64,000 nucleotides of DNA, from assembly GCF_002100115.1 (NCBI RefSeq), contig NZ_ANBM01000001.1, forward strand, positions 62,001 to 126,000, read 5' to 3'. The notes beneath the pieces are model-generated. The model saw nothing but the letters and a program-made list of their open reading frames with translations, ran no database searches and was not told where the DNA came from. A program made the translations under genes and the position numbers. Within the stretch, counting starts at the first letter, position 1, and the number at the start of each line of letters is the position of its first letter. Source of the DNA: Anaerovibrio sp. JC8. GTDB lineage: Bacteria > Bacillota > Negativicutes > Selenomonadales > Selenomonadaceae. Shown one piece after another: positions 19,643 to 28,514 of this stretch.

Positions 19643-19732
19643 TTAGTGGACAGATGCCCCCCCCATAAGGACAGTATTAGGCACAAAAAAACGGCACATG
19701 TCAGCTAAAATAATTAATTCCTGCCTTTTCAT
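19643..19732 (-). CDS. Candidate 29-codon leader peptide with an 8-G tract
   Basis: ATG at 19732 follows AAAGGAGGG by a good distance, giving the peptide MKRQELIILADMCRFFVPNT and nine more residues. Codons 23-26 run through eight consecutive Gs (19657-19664), with a 7-T tract earlier. The stop lies 39 bases before the leader hairpin. In the +1 frame (nine Gs) translation would continue through the hairpin to a TGA in its 3' arm; with seven Gs it would stop 16 bases short. No homologue is known to me; role in regulation is inference. Confidence 0.45.
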   Translation of the reverse strand: MKRQELIILADMCRFFVPNTVLMGGASVH

Positions 19733-19859
19733 GCCCTGTCCCTCCTTTACGTGGTGAAAATAAATTACTAAATACTTATTATTTGTTACTTCTACATATA
19801 ATCCAAATATCCTGCAAAAAATATTTTGGGGATAATAAATTCTTACCAAACCATATACT

Positions 19860-19865
19860 ATTATA
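19860..19865 (-). promoter_or_regulatory. Possible -10 element for the autotransporter leader
   Basis: A perfect TATAAT on the minus strand, downstream of the toxin-antitoxin terminator and about 130 bases before the leader peptide. No good -35 hexamer is seen at 16-18 bases, so the assignment is weak. The 446-base gap 19501-19946 otherwise holds the leader peptide, the hairpin and the terminator listed here. Confidence 0.3.
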
Positions 19866-19889
19866 TCGACCAAAATCATAGGAGGACTT

Positions 19890-19932
19890 AAATGAAAATC
19901 CTGCTGACCAGTCAAATGACCAACCAGCAGGA
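19890..19932 (-). terminator. Intrinsic terminator after the YgiT/DUF4258 pair
   Basis: A 13-15 bp helix with several G-U pairs (19917-19931 with 19900-19914, CCTGCTG/CAGCAGG at the base) followed on the minus strand by ATTTTCATTT. It lies 15 bases beyond the antitoxin-like gene. Confidence 0.8.
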
Positions 19933-19946
19933 ACCCTACTTAATTA

Positions 19947-20174
19947 TTAAGCAACTTTTGCATAATCAATAACGGAAATATCTTGCAGTACAGTTTTTGC
20001 TGCTGTAACGATTTTTTCCAACTGCTCAGATACCTTATCCGTAAAAGTTATATCTCCACAAACCTGACACTCCAAACAAGGAACATTACGCACAATTATA
20101 ATACAGTTCTTATATTCAACAGTAAAAGTAGTTGTTGTTGAAATTTTGTCCCCATCAAAACACGCATTGCACAT
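19947..20174 (-). CDS. YgiT-type zinc-finger protein, likely antitoxin
   Basis: A 75-residue protein with the zinc ribbon of MqsA-type antitoxins: C2-x2-C5 at the very N terminus and C36-x2-C39-G, followed by a helical tail. It lacks the DNA-binding helix-turn-helix domain of full-length MqsA, as do many short YgiT proteins. It begins one base after the DUF4258 gene, in toxin-first order. Antitoxin function is inferred from the pairing. Confidence 0.8.
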   Translation of the reverse strand: MCNACFDGDKISTTTTFTVEYKNCIIIVRNVPCLECQVCGDITFTDKVSEQLEKIVTAAKTVLQDISVIDYAKVA

Positions 20175-20175
20175 A

Positions 20176-20511
20176 TTATTTCACCTTCCTTGTCTTATAG
20201 TCGTCTTCCCAATGATCCTTATCCGGATGGTATGCTGAAATAATAATTATTTTATGGCCATTATAACCTACCACAACATGAAGAACTGTATCCTCACTAA
20301 CATTAATACCCAAGATTAAACAAGCAGGAAATGATTTATCTGATTTATTCTCTCCAGCTAACGGATAATCTTCAATAATTTCCCCATTCATTATACAGTT
20401 AGCAATATCTTTTCTGGAAATATCCCTTTCCAACATCCTTTTTTGACAATGCACTTTGTATTCAATGGGCGTACCAGCCAAAAAAGCATTTCTTAATTCT
20501 TCAATGACCAT
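20176..20511 (-). CDS. DUF4258 family protein, likely toxin
   Basis: A 111-residue protein with the DUF4258 pattern: KVHCQKRMLERDISRKDI near residue 20, then NGEIIEDYP, and C-terminal HVVVGYNGHKIIIISAYHPD. The fold is related to small RelE/MqsR-like ribonucleases, and the family is usually encoded directly before a YgiT zinc-finger gene, as here. The ribosome-binding site is weak. Toxicity and target are inference. Confidence 0.75.
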   Translation of the reverse strand: MVIEELRNAFLAGTPIEYKVHCQKRMLERDISRKDIANCIMNGEIIEDYPLAGENKSDKSFPACLILGINVSEDTVLHVVVGYNGHKIIIISAYHPDKDHWEDDYKTRKVK

Positions 20512-20594
20512 TTACATATCCATCCTTGCAGCCTTTTTTATATTATAACACAATTACTAGATAAATAACCCATAACCAAACAACATGTTGAAGT

Positions 20595-20636
20595 TTTTTA
20601 TAAAAAAACTGCCGCACCAATGTGCAGCAGTTTTGT
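20595..20636 (-). terminator. Intrinsic terminator of the min/mre operon
   Basis: Stem AACTGCTGCAC/GTGCGGCAGTT with an ATTG loop and a following T7 tract on the minus strand, just after minE. This marks the end of the ancestral transcription unit and the edge of the accessory block. Confidence 0.9.
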
Positions 20637-20641
20637 AGTAC

Positions 20642-20902
20642 TTATCTATGATGTCTCATGTTCTGAACCGGAATGTTGGCTACCAGTGCTACAGAATCAT
20701 CCACATTCTCCAGGGAAATTTCCATATCGGCCTTATCAATTACCATATACTTGGAAATAACCTGAATGATATCATCACGCAGCTTCTCCATTACCTCCGG
20801 TGAAACGCTGGCCCTGTCCTGAATGAGAACCATCTGCAGGCGCTTCTTGGCCACCTTGCCGGATTTCTCACTCGAAAACATGCGCTTTATTGAATCAAGC
20901 AT
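20642..20902 (-). CDS. minE: Cell division topological specificity factor MinE
   Basis: Stimulates the MinD ATPase so that MinCD oscillates and the septum forms at midcell. The 86-residue protein has the amphipathic N-terminal helix and the contact segment KKRLQMVLIQDRASVSPEVM, then the C-terminal dimerisation part. It lies 13 bases after minD. Presence of MinE rather than DivIVA alone agrees with a diderm Firmicute. Confidence 0.93.
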   Translation of the reverse strand: MLDSIKRMFSSEKSGKVAKKRLQMVLIQDRASVSPEVMEKLRDDIIQVISKYMVIDKADMEISLENVDDSVALVANIPVQNMRHHR

Positions 20903-20915
20903 TTATACGTCCCCC

Positions 20916-21710
20916 TCAAAATTTAAATGCTTTCTTCAATCTCTTGAAGAAGCCCTCTTTCTCAAACTCCATAAATGGAATATCTTCACCCAGAAGACGT
21001 CCCACAATATTCTCATAAGCCTTGCCGGCCTGGGAATCACTGTCACCTACAACAGGCTCACCACGGTTGGCAGAGGTTACTACCTTAATGTCATCCGGAA
21101 CCTGGCCGATGCACTTGATGGCCAGTATGTCGTTAATATCATCCATGTCCATCATTTCGCCGCTGTCTACCATGGCAGGTCTGATACGGTTGATGATGAG
21201 CTTGATATTGTCCTTTTCGGAGCGGCCCAGCTCACCGATAATCTTGTCGGCATCACGGACTGCAGAAACCTCAGGCATAGTAACAACAATGGCAGTATCC
21301 GCACCAGCGATTGCTGTCTGGAAGCCCTGCTCAATACCAGCCGGACAGTCAATAATTACATAATCGTATTCCTTGCGAAGCTCGTCGCAAAGAGCCATCA
21401 GATCAGCTGGATTAACCGCTGACTTGTCCTTCACCTGGGAAGTAGGCAAAAGCTGGAGATTTTCATATTTCTTATGGCGAACCAAGGCCTTCTTAATCTC
21501 CACACGGCCATCAATAACGTCTACAAGATCATACATGATGCGATTTTCCAGACCCAACAGCAAATCAAGGTTTCTAAGACCGGTATCAGTATCAATCAGA
21601 ACAACCTTCTTGCCACGCATAGCCAGACCCACACCAAGGTTTGCTGTAGTAGTAGACTTGCCTACACCACCCTTGCCGGAAGTAACAACAATAACCTCAC
21701 TCATTCTCAC
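20916..21710 (-). CDS. minD: Septum site-determining ATPase MinD
   Basis: Membrane-associated P-loop ATPase that recruits MinC to the poles. The deviant Walker A motif GKGGVGKSTTTAN is at about 12-24, Walker B-like VIIDCPAGIE near 117, and a C-terminal amphipathic helix FFKRLKKAFKF that anchors it to the membrane. The 264-residue length is normal. It lies between minC and minE. Confidence 0.96.
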   Translation of the reverse strand: MRMSEVIVVTSGKGGVGKSTTTANLGVGLAMRGKKVVLIDTDTGLRNLDLLLGLENRIMYDLVDVIDGRVEIKKALVRHKKYENLQLLPTSQVKDKSAVNPADLMALCDELRKEYDYVIIDCPAGIEQGFQTAIAGADTAIVVTMPEVSAVRDADKIIGELGRSEKDNIKLIINRIRPAMVDSGEMMDMDDINDILAIKCIGQVPDDIKVVTSANRGEPVVGDSDSQAGKAYENIVGRLLGEDIPFMEFEKEGFFKRLKKAFKF

Positions 21711-21715
21711 AAATC

Positions 21716-22363
21716 CTACCTTTCTATCGGTTCAATAATAATTTGTCCATCTTTTATGCTTGCCCGTTCGGCAAAATTATTCTTTTCCATTATATCAGGA
21801 GAACGGGCTATCATGTTGGCTATACGAATCTGAGTTGGCATCAGCCTATCAGCAATAACCACTGCACTTGTATCTCCCCAGGCACCGGCATGGACCATGC
21901 CACGGCAGGTTCCTCTTATGTCTATACTGCCGCCGGCAATTATCTGAGCACCGGGATTCACATTTCCCATAATAAGAACGGAGCCCTGACTGGTAACCTC
22001 CTCACCACCACGAATGGTATGGTCAACCACCGTCATCTCCTGGGCCTCCACATTGCCGTCATGCTGTATGGCGGCTTGGGATACAGGCTGAGGCTGCTCC
22101 TTGGGCTTGGCTGGTGCTTCCTTTCTGGCAGACAGCTCCACCCCCAGGCCATGCTGGCTCAGTATCTGACCTATTCCCTTCTTCACGGAACGGTCCAGAT
22201 CAGCTACCTCCAATTCGAACTTGGTCCCCTCTGGGAAAAAGCCTGGATTCGCGTCGAGCTTCTTTTTGATTTCAGCTTCGATTTCCTCCATGCTGGCTGA
22301 ACTATCCACCAATAAACGGAAGCCATCCTTGCCCCCCTTTATGGTTACTAAATCCCTGCTCAT
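21716..22363 (-). CDS. minC: Septum site-determining protein MinC
   Basis: Inhibitor of FtsZ assembly delivered by MinD. The 215-residue protein has an N-terminal domain (about 1-95), a glutamine/proline-rich linker, and a C-terminal right-handed beta-helix domain with the pattern VLIMGNVNPGAQIIAGGSID and GTCRGMVHAGAWGD that binds MinD. It follows mrdA closely and precedes minD by 5 bases. Confidence 0.95.
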   Translation of the reverse strand: MSRDLVTIKGGKDGFRLLVDSSASMEEIEAEIKKKLDANPGFFPEGTKFELEVADLDRSVKKGIGQILSQHGLGVELSARKEAPAKPKEQPQPVSQAAIQHDGNVEAQEMTVVDHTIRGGEEVTSQGSVLIMGNVNPGAQIIAGGSIDIRGTCRGMVHAGAWGDTSAVVIADRLMPTQIRIANMIARSPDIMEKNNFAERASIKDGQIIIEPIER

Positions 22364-22403
22364 ATACTCCCCACCTATCTTTTATGAAGATAAAATGATA
22401 AAT

Positions 22404-24341
22404 TTATCGCTTGCCGTTGGCAGCGCCATATTCCTTGCCTGCCGCCGGGGCATTGTTTACAACTGCCGGCTGCTCCTGAGCCTTGTTGTTGGAATTTGAA
22501 TTGTTCTGATTGTTTTTCCGGGCCTGCTCAGCCTGCTTCTTCTGGCGTTCCAGCTCTGCCTGCTTGGCGGGATCCGGAATATTAAAGGCAGCCTCAAGAA
22601 TCTTTCTGCCAATTGGTACTGCAGATGTTGCACCATAACCGCCCTGCTCCACAATAACTGCAACCACTACATTTGGATTATCAAATGGGCCATAGGCCAC
22701 AAACCAGCCGTGGTCACGGCCATGAGGGTTCTCGGCAGTACCGGTCTTACCGGCAATCTCTATAGGAAAGCCCCTAAATACAGAGGCCGCTGTACCATAT
22801 TTGGCAACGCCCTTCAGACCCTGCTGAACCAGGTGGATATGCTGAGGATCAACCTCCAGCTCCCCCACCACCTCCGGCTTGAATTTCTTTACAGTCTTGC
22901 CGTCAGGGCCCACGATTTTATCCACCAGATATGGCTTGTAGCGCTTGCCGTCAGCGGCAATCTCTCCCATTACCATAGCTGCTTGGATAGGGGTTACATT
23001 ATTAAAGCCCTGGCCGATGGCGGCATCAAAGGTTTCCGCCAAATACCAGTCTTCATCAAAAACCTTCCGCTTGTATTCCTGGGATGCCACCAGACCCTCT
23101 GCCTCAAAAAGCAAATCTACACCGGTAGGCTGCCCCAGACCAAACATCCGGGCATATTTTTCAAGGCGGTCAATGCCCAAACGGTTACCCATTTCATAGA
23201 AGTACACGTTATCTGAATGGGCCATGGCTTCCTCAAAATTGATGTAGCCAAGGGCCTCTCCATCGGCATTTCCCTTATCAACTATCCAATGCTTACCAGA
23301 GTCAAAGATTTTTTCCTCCGGGCTGACCACGTGCTCCGCCAAGGCGGCAGTACCGGTTACAATCTTAAAGGTAGATCCCGGCGGATATTCACCGGTGATG
23401 GCCTTATTATCCATTGGATGATTAGGATTATTATTAATGGCATTCCAGTTTTTGGAGGAAATGCCACCTACAAACAAATTCGGGTCAAAGGACGGACGGC
23501 TGACCATGGCCAGCACCTCACCGGTCTGGGGATTCATAACAACCGCGGCAGCGGCCTTGGCCCCTACAGCTATGAGCTGCTCATCCACCGCTTTTTCAGC
23601 AGCAGCCTGAATGTCCTTGTCAATGGTCAAATACAGATCAGAGCCGGGAACAGGATTCTTCTTTCCCAGTATTTCCACGGGCTTACCAGTAACATCTACC
23701 TCCACCTGCTCACCGCCGTCTTCACCACGGAGCTCCAGGTCATAAACCCGTTCCAGACCAGCCTTGCCAATTATATCTCCCATCTTGTACTTATGAGGAG
23801 AATCCTTCTTGGCCTCCAGCTCTGCATCATTGATTTCACTAACGTAACCAAATACATGCACAGCCTGTTCCTTATATATGTATTCCCGGATTGGCAGAAC
23901 CTCCACCACTACGCCGGGATACAGATCCTTCTGCTCAGCAATGATACTGATGATTTCCGGACCTACATCTGTCTTGATACGAATAGGATCAAAGCCCACA
24001 TGGGCATCAATTTTTTCCGTAATGTCATTCTTTGGCACCTTCAGCAGCCCTGACAGACGGTTAATAACATCGTCAGAAATGGGCTCCGTCAGCGGCAACA
24101 GGGACACTGCAAAGCCGGGACGGTTGGTAACCATCAAATTTCCATTGCGGTCATAAAAGGTTCCCCGTGGGGCAACCGCCGGAACTATACGGATACGGTT
24201 ACCATCTGCCAGATTGGCATAATAATCCCCTTCATATAGCTGCAAATAGCCAATGCGGCCAATGAGCACAGCAATAACCAGCACAATAATGTAACTGATT
24301 ACCTTGAGGCGGCCGCCGAATTCTATTTCATTTGTGTTCAC
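22404..24341 (-). CDS. mrdA: Penicillin-binding protein 2 (elongation transpeptidase)
   Basis: Class B penicillin-binding protein that crosslinks side-wall peptidoglycan with RodA. The 645 residues contain one N-terminal membrane helix (about 14-32), a pedestal domain with RPGFAVSLLPL, and the transpeptidase domain with SxxK in PPGSTFKIV, SDN in AHSDNVYF and KTGTAE. It uses a GTG start behind GGGAG. A Gln/Asn-rich disordered tail of about 50 residues follows the catalytic domain. It sits between mreD and minC. Confidence 0.94.
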   Translation of the reverse strand: MNTNEIEFGGRLKVISYIIVLVIAVLIGRIGYLQLYEGDYYANLADGNRIRIVPAVAPRGTFYDRNGNLMVTNRPGFAVSLLPLTEPISDDVINRLSGLLKVPKNDITEKIDAHVGFDPIRIKTDVGPEIISIIAEQKDLYPGVVVEVLPIREYIYKEQAVHVFGYVSEINDAELEAKKDSPHKYKMGDIIGKAGLERVYDLELRGEDGGEQVEVDVTGKPVEILGKKNPVPGSDLYLTIDKDIQAAAEKAVDEQLIAVGAKAAAAVVMNPQTGEVLAMVSRPSFDPNLFVGGISSKNWNAINNNPNHPMDNKAITGEYPPGSTFKIVTGTAALAEHVVSPEEKIFDSGKHWIVDKGNADGEALGYINFEEAMAHSDNVYFYEMGNRLGIDRLEKYARMFGLGQPTGVDLLFEAEGLVASQEYKRKVFDEDWYLAETFDAAIGQGFNNVTPIQAAMVMGEIAADGKRYKPYLVDKIVGPDGKTVKKFKPEVVGELEVDPQHIHLVQQGLKGVAKYGTAASVFRGFPIEIAGKTGTAENPHGRDHGWFVAYGPFDNPNVVVAVIVEQGGYGATSAVPIGRKILEAAFNIPDPAKQAELERQKKQAEQARKNNQNNSNSNNKAQEQPAVVNNAPAAGKEYGAANGKR

Positions 24342-24361
24342 TCAAAAAACTCCCATACACG

Positions 24362-24856
24362 TTACTTCTTGTCTGCTGTTTTATTATGCAGCCATCTTAC
24401 GGCACAATGAATCGGCCAAGCAAACACCAAATTATAACAAATCAATGGTCCCAGCTTAGTATAAAACTGTGTGAACAAATTAAACCGGTAACCCAATAAC
24501 AGCATTATGGCCCCCGTCATGAAAAAGCACGCCGGAGAGGTCAGAATTGCCGCTGTTACAGGCAATCCAAAGCTGTCCTTCAGAACCCGGGTGGAAAAAA
24601 TTCCACATACATAACCCACCAGCATTTTTGTAAAGGCATTCAAGCCGAAAAAAGTGCCAGTGGCCAGATCCTGAAACAGCCCCAATATAAAACCAGCGAA
24701 GCTCCCTACTTTTTTACCATTGAGAAGAGCCACAGAGCTGGTCATCAGCAATATAAGATCCGGTCCAGTGCCATAAAAGTAAAACATTGGCATGAAAGCG
24801 GACTGAAAAGCATAAACTACTAAAACAAATAATAGCCAGGCCAGAAAAGTCTTCAT
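24362..24856 (-). CDS. mreD: Rod shape-determining membrane protein MreD
   Basis: A 164-residue integral membrane component of the elongasome with about five helices. The family motif region GTGPDLILLMTSSVALLNGK and the FAGFILGLFQDL segment are present. Its ATG overlaps the mreC stop (TAATG type), so translation is coupled. Lies between mreC and mrdA. Confidence 0.9.
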   Translation of the reverse strand: MKTFLAWLLFVLVVYAFQSAFMPMFYFYGTGPDLILLMTSSVALLNGKKVGSFAGFILGLFQDLATGTFFGLNAFTKMLVGYVCGIFSTRVLKDSFGLPVTAAILTSPACFFMTGAIMLLLGYRFNLFTQFYTKLGPLICYNLVFAWPIHCAVRWLHNKTADKK

Positions 24857-25788
24857 TATTTTCCATCCCCACCTATTGGATTGCCATCCTTGTCAGTCTC
24901 CGTTCCAGGGGTCTGTTGCGGAGCAGTCAATGGCTGTGGCGGTGCTTCACGGGAGGCAGTGATAATCATCACGTCCTCCAGCTTCTGAAAGTCTACTGAA
25001 GTATATAAATAAGCAATCTCCAAAAGACCACCGTCATCATTCCGTATTTCAGCCACGGAACCGATAAGCAGCCCCTTTGGATATACGCCGCCGAAGCCTG
25101 AGGTTACAATAACATCCCCTTCAACTATGTCAGCATTGCGGGGAATATTTATCATCTGAGGCAGCATGGGATCGCTTGGATTACCCTGAACGATACCCGC
25201 TACCCTGGACTCAGGACGCTGAACCAGCGTACCAACTGAAGAACGGGGATCAAGGATGAGCTGAACCTTGGAGGCTCCAGGAGCCACCTCAGTAACCACG
25301 CCTACCAGACCCTTTTCCGTAACCACCGGCATGTTTTTGGTAATGCCGTCCGAGGAACCACGATCAATAACAATCATGCTGGTCCAGGTTGAGGATTCCC
25401 GACCAATAACCTTGGCGGGCATAAGATCAAACTGAACCGCTATGTTCTTATAATTGAGCATTTCCCTAAGACGCATATTCTCAGCTGCATATTCATAAGC
25501 CTGAAGGTTCTGCTGACGCAGGGCAACAACCTCCTGCCGCAGCTCCTTGTTCTGATAATATACAGTTGCCACTTCCCATACGGCTGTAGCCACACCGTTC
25601 ACCTGGGATTCAGCCCAGGTGATAGCCCGCTGAAATGGTGCCAAGGCCGATACAACAGCCGGACTTGTCAACACAGGGGCCATGCGGCCACGGGCAGCGA
25701 AAAAAATAATCACAAAGATACTGACTGCTACCACCACGAGCATCCAGGTTGTCTTTCGTGTATTATTATCCCGTCTAATCCTGCTCAT
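24856..25788 (-). CDS. mreC: Rod shape-determining protein MreC
   Basis: Scaffold that activates the RodA-PBP2 complex from outside the membrane. The 310-residue protein has one N-terminal membrane helix (about 13-31), a coiled coil (about 75-110) and the beta-sandwich domain with VIGRESSTWTSMIVIDRGSSDGI and GLVGVV. A proline/glycine-rich disordered tail ends it. It starts one base after the mreB stop. Confidence 0.95.
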   Translation of the reverse strand: MSRIRRDNNTRKTTWMLVVVAVSIFVIIFFAARGRMAPVLTSPAVVSALAPFQRAITWAESQVNGVATAVWEVATVYYQNKELRQEVVALRQQNLQAYEYAAENMRLREMLNYKNIAVQFDLMPAKVIGRESSTWTSMIVIDRGSSDGITKNMPVVTEKGLVGVVTEVAPGASKVQLILDPRSSVGTLVQRPESRVAGIVQGNPSDPMLPQMINIPRNADIVEGDVIVTSGFGGVYPKGLLIGSVAEIRNDDGGLLEIAYLYTSVDFQKLEDVMIITASREAPPQPLTAPQQTPGTETDKDGNPIGGDGK

Positions 25789-25789
25789 T

Positions 25790-26827
25790 TTATCTCAACT
25801 TCTTTGTAGTCATAACAACACGCTTCAGGAGCTCAATGTTCTCCAGGGAACGGCCGGTACCCTCACCAACGCAGGACAGGGCATCCTCGGAAACCAATAC
25901 AGGCATGCCAGTCTCGTTGCTGAGGAGCTTATCCAGATTGTTAAGCAGCGCACCGCCACCGGTCATCATGATGCCATGGTCCATAACATCAGCTGCCAGC
26001 TCAGGAGGAGTCTTCTCCAGGGTGCTCTTTACAGCATCAATAATCTTATATACAGGCTCGCTGAGAGCGTCACGGATTTCGCTGGCTCTGATAGTCAGAT
26101 TCTTTGGCAGACCGCTTACAAGGTCACGGCCACGAATATCCATGGTCTTGTCAGCATTAGGATTAACAATGGCAGAGCCAATGGTAATCTTGATTTCCTC
26201 TGCAGTACGCTCACCAATCATGAGGTTGTATACCCGCTTGATGTACTGGATAATAGCGGAATCCATTTCATCACCACCGATACGGATGGAGCAGCTGGTA
26301 ACAATACCACCAAGGGAAATTACGGCGATTTCAGTAGTACCGCCACCGATATCAACTACCATGGAACCGGTAGCTTCCTCTACCGGCAAGCCGGCACCGA
26401 TAGCAGCTGCCATAGGCTCCTCAATGAGATATGCTTCACGGGCACCAGCCTGCTGGGCAGCGTCGATAACCGCACGCTTCTCAACCTCGGTAACACCGGA
26501 TGGAACGCCTACAACAACACGAGGACGTACAAAGGACTTGGTGTTCATGGCCTTTCTGATGAAGTACTTCAGCATAGCCTGGGTAACATCAAAGTCAGCA
26601 ATAACGCCGTCCTTCATTGGACGGATGGCAATAATGCTGCCAGGAGTACGGCCCAGCATGCGCTTTGCGTCATCACCAACAGCCAAAACCTCACCACTAT
26701 CACTCTTTATAGCAACAACAGATGGCTCACGGAGAACAATACCCTTGCCCTTAACGTGTACCAAAGTGTTTGCAGTACCTAAATCAATGCCCATGTCATG
26801 GGACAAACCACCAAATAAACTCCACAT
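25790..26827 (-). CDS. mreB: Actin-like rod shape protein MreB
   Basis: ATP-binding actin homologue that directs the elongasome. The 345 residues include the phosphate-1 loop [16 protein letters not shown] (about 12-27), phosphate-2 [15 protein letters not shown] and the adenosine motif [16 protein letters not shown]. First gene of the mreB-mreC-mreD-mrdA-minC-minD-minE series. The 131-base gap to radC is AT-rich; no clear promoter was identified there. Confidence 0.97.
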   Translation of the reverse strand: MWSLFGGLSHDMGIDLGTANTLVHVKGKGIVLREPSVVAIKSDSGEVLAVGDDAKRMLGRTPGSIIAIRPMKDGVIADFDVTQAMLKYFIRKAMNTKSFVRPRVVVGVPSGVTEVEKRAVIDAAQQAGAREAYLIEEPMAAAIGAGLPVEEATGSMVVDIGGGTTEIAVISLGGIVTSCSIRIGGDEMDSAIIQYIKRVYNLMIGERTAEEIKITIGSAIVNPNADKTMDIRGRDLVSGLPKNLTIRASEIRDALSEPVYKIIDAVKSTLEKTPPELAADVMDHGIMMTGGGALLNNLDKLLSNETGMPVLVSEDALSCVGEGTGRSLENIELLKRVVMTTKKLR

Positions 26828-26958
26828 AAATAAATAGCTCCCTTCAATATAACTGGGTCAAAACCTCGTTTAAAACGCTAATTTTAACCACTGCGTCTTA
26901 ACAAATGCTTTAACATTGTCTGCTGTATTTTTTGGCCCTCAAAATAGAGAGCCACATG

Positions 26959-27645
26959 TCATTGTATCATACCTTCCTCTTTAAGGGAAATATATTTATT
27001 ATCTCCCAGGACAATATGATCTAAAACCGGTATATCCATTAGCTTTCCCGCCTCTATCAGCTGCCTGGTAATGTTCAGATCCTCCTTGCTGGGAGATGGA
27101 TCCCCGCTGGGATGGTTATGAACCAAAATCAAGGCTGCTGCCGAATTCTGGACAGCCGCCTTAAACACCTCCCGTGGATGAACCACCGAGGCTGTGAGGC
27201 TGCCAATGGAAATAATCGGCATGGACAAAATATGATTCTTGATATTCAACAGTATGATTGCAAAATGCTCCCGCTGCTCATGGCGCAGCCTTGGCATTGC
27301 ATAATCCGCCGCATCTGCGGGACTGCGTACTATGGGCCGCTTGGAGATTGCATTAAGCTCCAGGCGTTTTCCCAGCTCCACCGCTGCCGCCAGCAAGGCG
27401 GCCTTGGCTGAGCCGATGCCCTTGTACTCCATAAGCTCCTCTACAGACATTGTAGCCAGAGCCAGTACCCCGCTCTCACGATGCCGGCTCAAGATTTCCT
27501 GAGCCAGCTGCATTGCCGACTTTTCCTTGGATCCACTTCCCAGCAAAATTGCCAGAAGCTCAGCGTTGCTGAGTATTCCCGGGCCATAGGCCATAAGCCT
27601 CTCCCGTGGACGGTCATCAACTGGAAGATCCTTCACCATTGTCAT
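26959..27645 (-). CDS. radC: RadC family JAMM-motif protein
   Basis: A 228-residue protein with a helix-hairpin-helix N-terminal part (LLAILLGSGSKEKSA, then EELMEYKGIGSAKAALLAAA) and the JAMM metalloprotease-like motif HNHPSGDPSPSKED. The family was named for DNA repair, but that role is disputed. The ATG at 27645 is favoured because the protein starts at the conserved MVKDLP region there; it overlaps the maf end by 29 bases. Conserved neighbour of mreB in Firmicutes. Confidence 0.9.
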   Translation of the reverse strand: MTMVKDLPVDDRPRERLMAYGPGILSNAELLAILLGSGSKEKSAMQLAQEILSRHRESGVLALATMSVEELMEYKGIGSAKAALLAAAVELGKRLELNAISKRPIVRSPADAADYAMPRLRHEQREHFAIILLNIKNHILSMPIISIGSLTASVVHPREVFKAAVQNSAAALILVHNHPSGDPSPSKEDLNITRQLIEAGKLMDIPVLDHIVLGDNKYISLKEEGMIQ

Positions 27646-28204
27646 ATAAATCAATCCCCGCTTTCCGGGCAAGACCATCAAGACAATGGAGCGGCAAACC
27701 TACGACATTGGAGTAAGAACCTCTGATTCCGTCTACAAACACAGCCGCCCTGCCTTGGATGGCATAGGCTCCGGCCTTGTCAGCCGGCTCTCCAGTGGCT
27801 ATGTATGCATCAATCTGATCTGCGGATAAAGGGGAAAAAACAACCTCTGTCGTCTCCCATGCCTGCCAGAATTGTCCCTTCCAGGCCAACACAATACCAG
27901 TTATAACCTGGTGTGTACGACCGGAAAAGGCCTTAAGCATTTCTCTGGCATGCTCCTCATCCCGAGGCTTACCATATATATGTCCATCAAGGCTCACAAC
28001 CGTATCGGAGCCCAGCACCGGATATTCCGGATGCTCGGCCGCCACAGCTGCCGCCTTTAAATGCGCGTTTTTTACCACCAGCTGGTGAGGCTCCAGACCG
28101 GTGTCAGTTATTTCTTCGGCATTGCTGGTTATTACCTCAAACCGGCAGCCGATTTGTGTCAAAAGCTCCCGCCTTCTCGGGGAAGCTGAGGCCAATATTA
28201 TCAT
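27617..28204 (-). CDS. maf: Maf family nucleotide pyrophosphatase
   Basis: Hydrolyses non-canonical or methylated nucleoside triphosphates (dTTP/UTP pyrophosphatase type). The 195-residue protein begins MIILASASPRRRELL, the family signature, with later VLGSDTVVSLDG and PADKAGAYAIQGRAAVFVDG. The ATG at 28204 follows GAGGTG; an in-frame start 13 codons earlier would overlap the DUF4321 gene. Conserved next to radC and mreB. Confidence 0.94.
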   Translation of the reverse strand: MIILASASPRRRELLTQIGCRFEVITSNAEEITDTGLEPHQLVVKNAHLKAAAVAAEHPEYPVLGSDTVVSLDGHIYGKPRDEEHAREMLKAFSGRTHQVITGIVLAWKGQFWQAWETTEVVFSPLSADQIDAYIATGEPADKAGAYAIQGRAAVFVDGIRGSYSNVVGLPLHCLDGLARKAGIDLYDNGEGSSS

Positions 28205-28214
28205 TCTGCACCTC

Positions 28215-28475
28215 TTAATAACGGCGGAACAAAATAATGGCAACCACCATACCGATGATGCTCATCAGATTTGGCGTAAAAGACAATCCAAGGGTCACCT
28301 GGATTACATACAAATTCAAGGTAGCCGGCGTCATTTCCAACACCGGATAAGTGTGCACCAAAATAGGCATTACACTGGCCAAAGCGTCCACACCGGACAG
28401 CAAATCACCGATAATGCCGCCTAAAATGGCACCTATAATTAAAAACACGATTAACGTGCCATAGCTTCTTCTCAT
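28215..28475 (-). CDS. DUF4321 membrane protein
   Basis: An 86-residue protein with two or three membrane segments: RSYGTLIVFLIIGAILGGII at the N terminus and MSIIGMVVAIILF at the C terminus. DUF4321 proteins occur next to maf in Clostridia and Negativicutes. Function unknown. It is the first gene of a maf-radC unit and has a good promoter directly upstream. Confidence 0.85.
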   Translation of the reverse strand: MRRSYGTLIVFLIIGAILGGIIGDLLSGVDALASVMPILVHTYPVLEMTPATLNLYVIQVTLGLSFTPNLMSIIGMVVAIILFRRY

Positions 28476-28514
28476 TATGCCAATAAACCTCCATTACACA
28501 ATTCTCCGTTTATA

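Noticed and set aside
19733-19915. Upstream extension of the leader frame to a 90-codon protein
   Set aside because: The extra N-terminal part lies in AT-rich terminator and promoter DNA, has no ribosome-binding site, and the strong site is directly before the ATG at 19732.
25836-26837. Plus-strand open frame of 333 codons opposite mreB
   Set aside because: Fully antisense to mreB, which has all actin-family motifs; serine/arginine-rich composition typical of a shadow frame.
26940-26975. Hairpin GGCTCTC/GAGGGCC between radC and mreB as a terminator
   Set aside because: It is followed by As, not Ts, on the coding strand, so it does not fit an intrinsic terminator.
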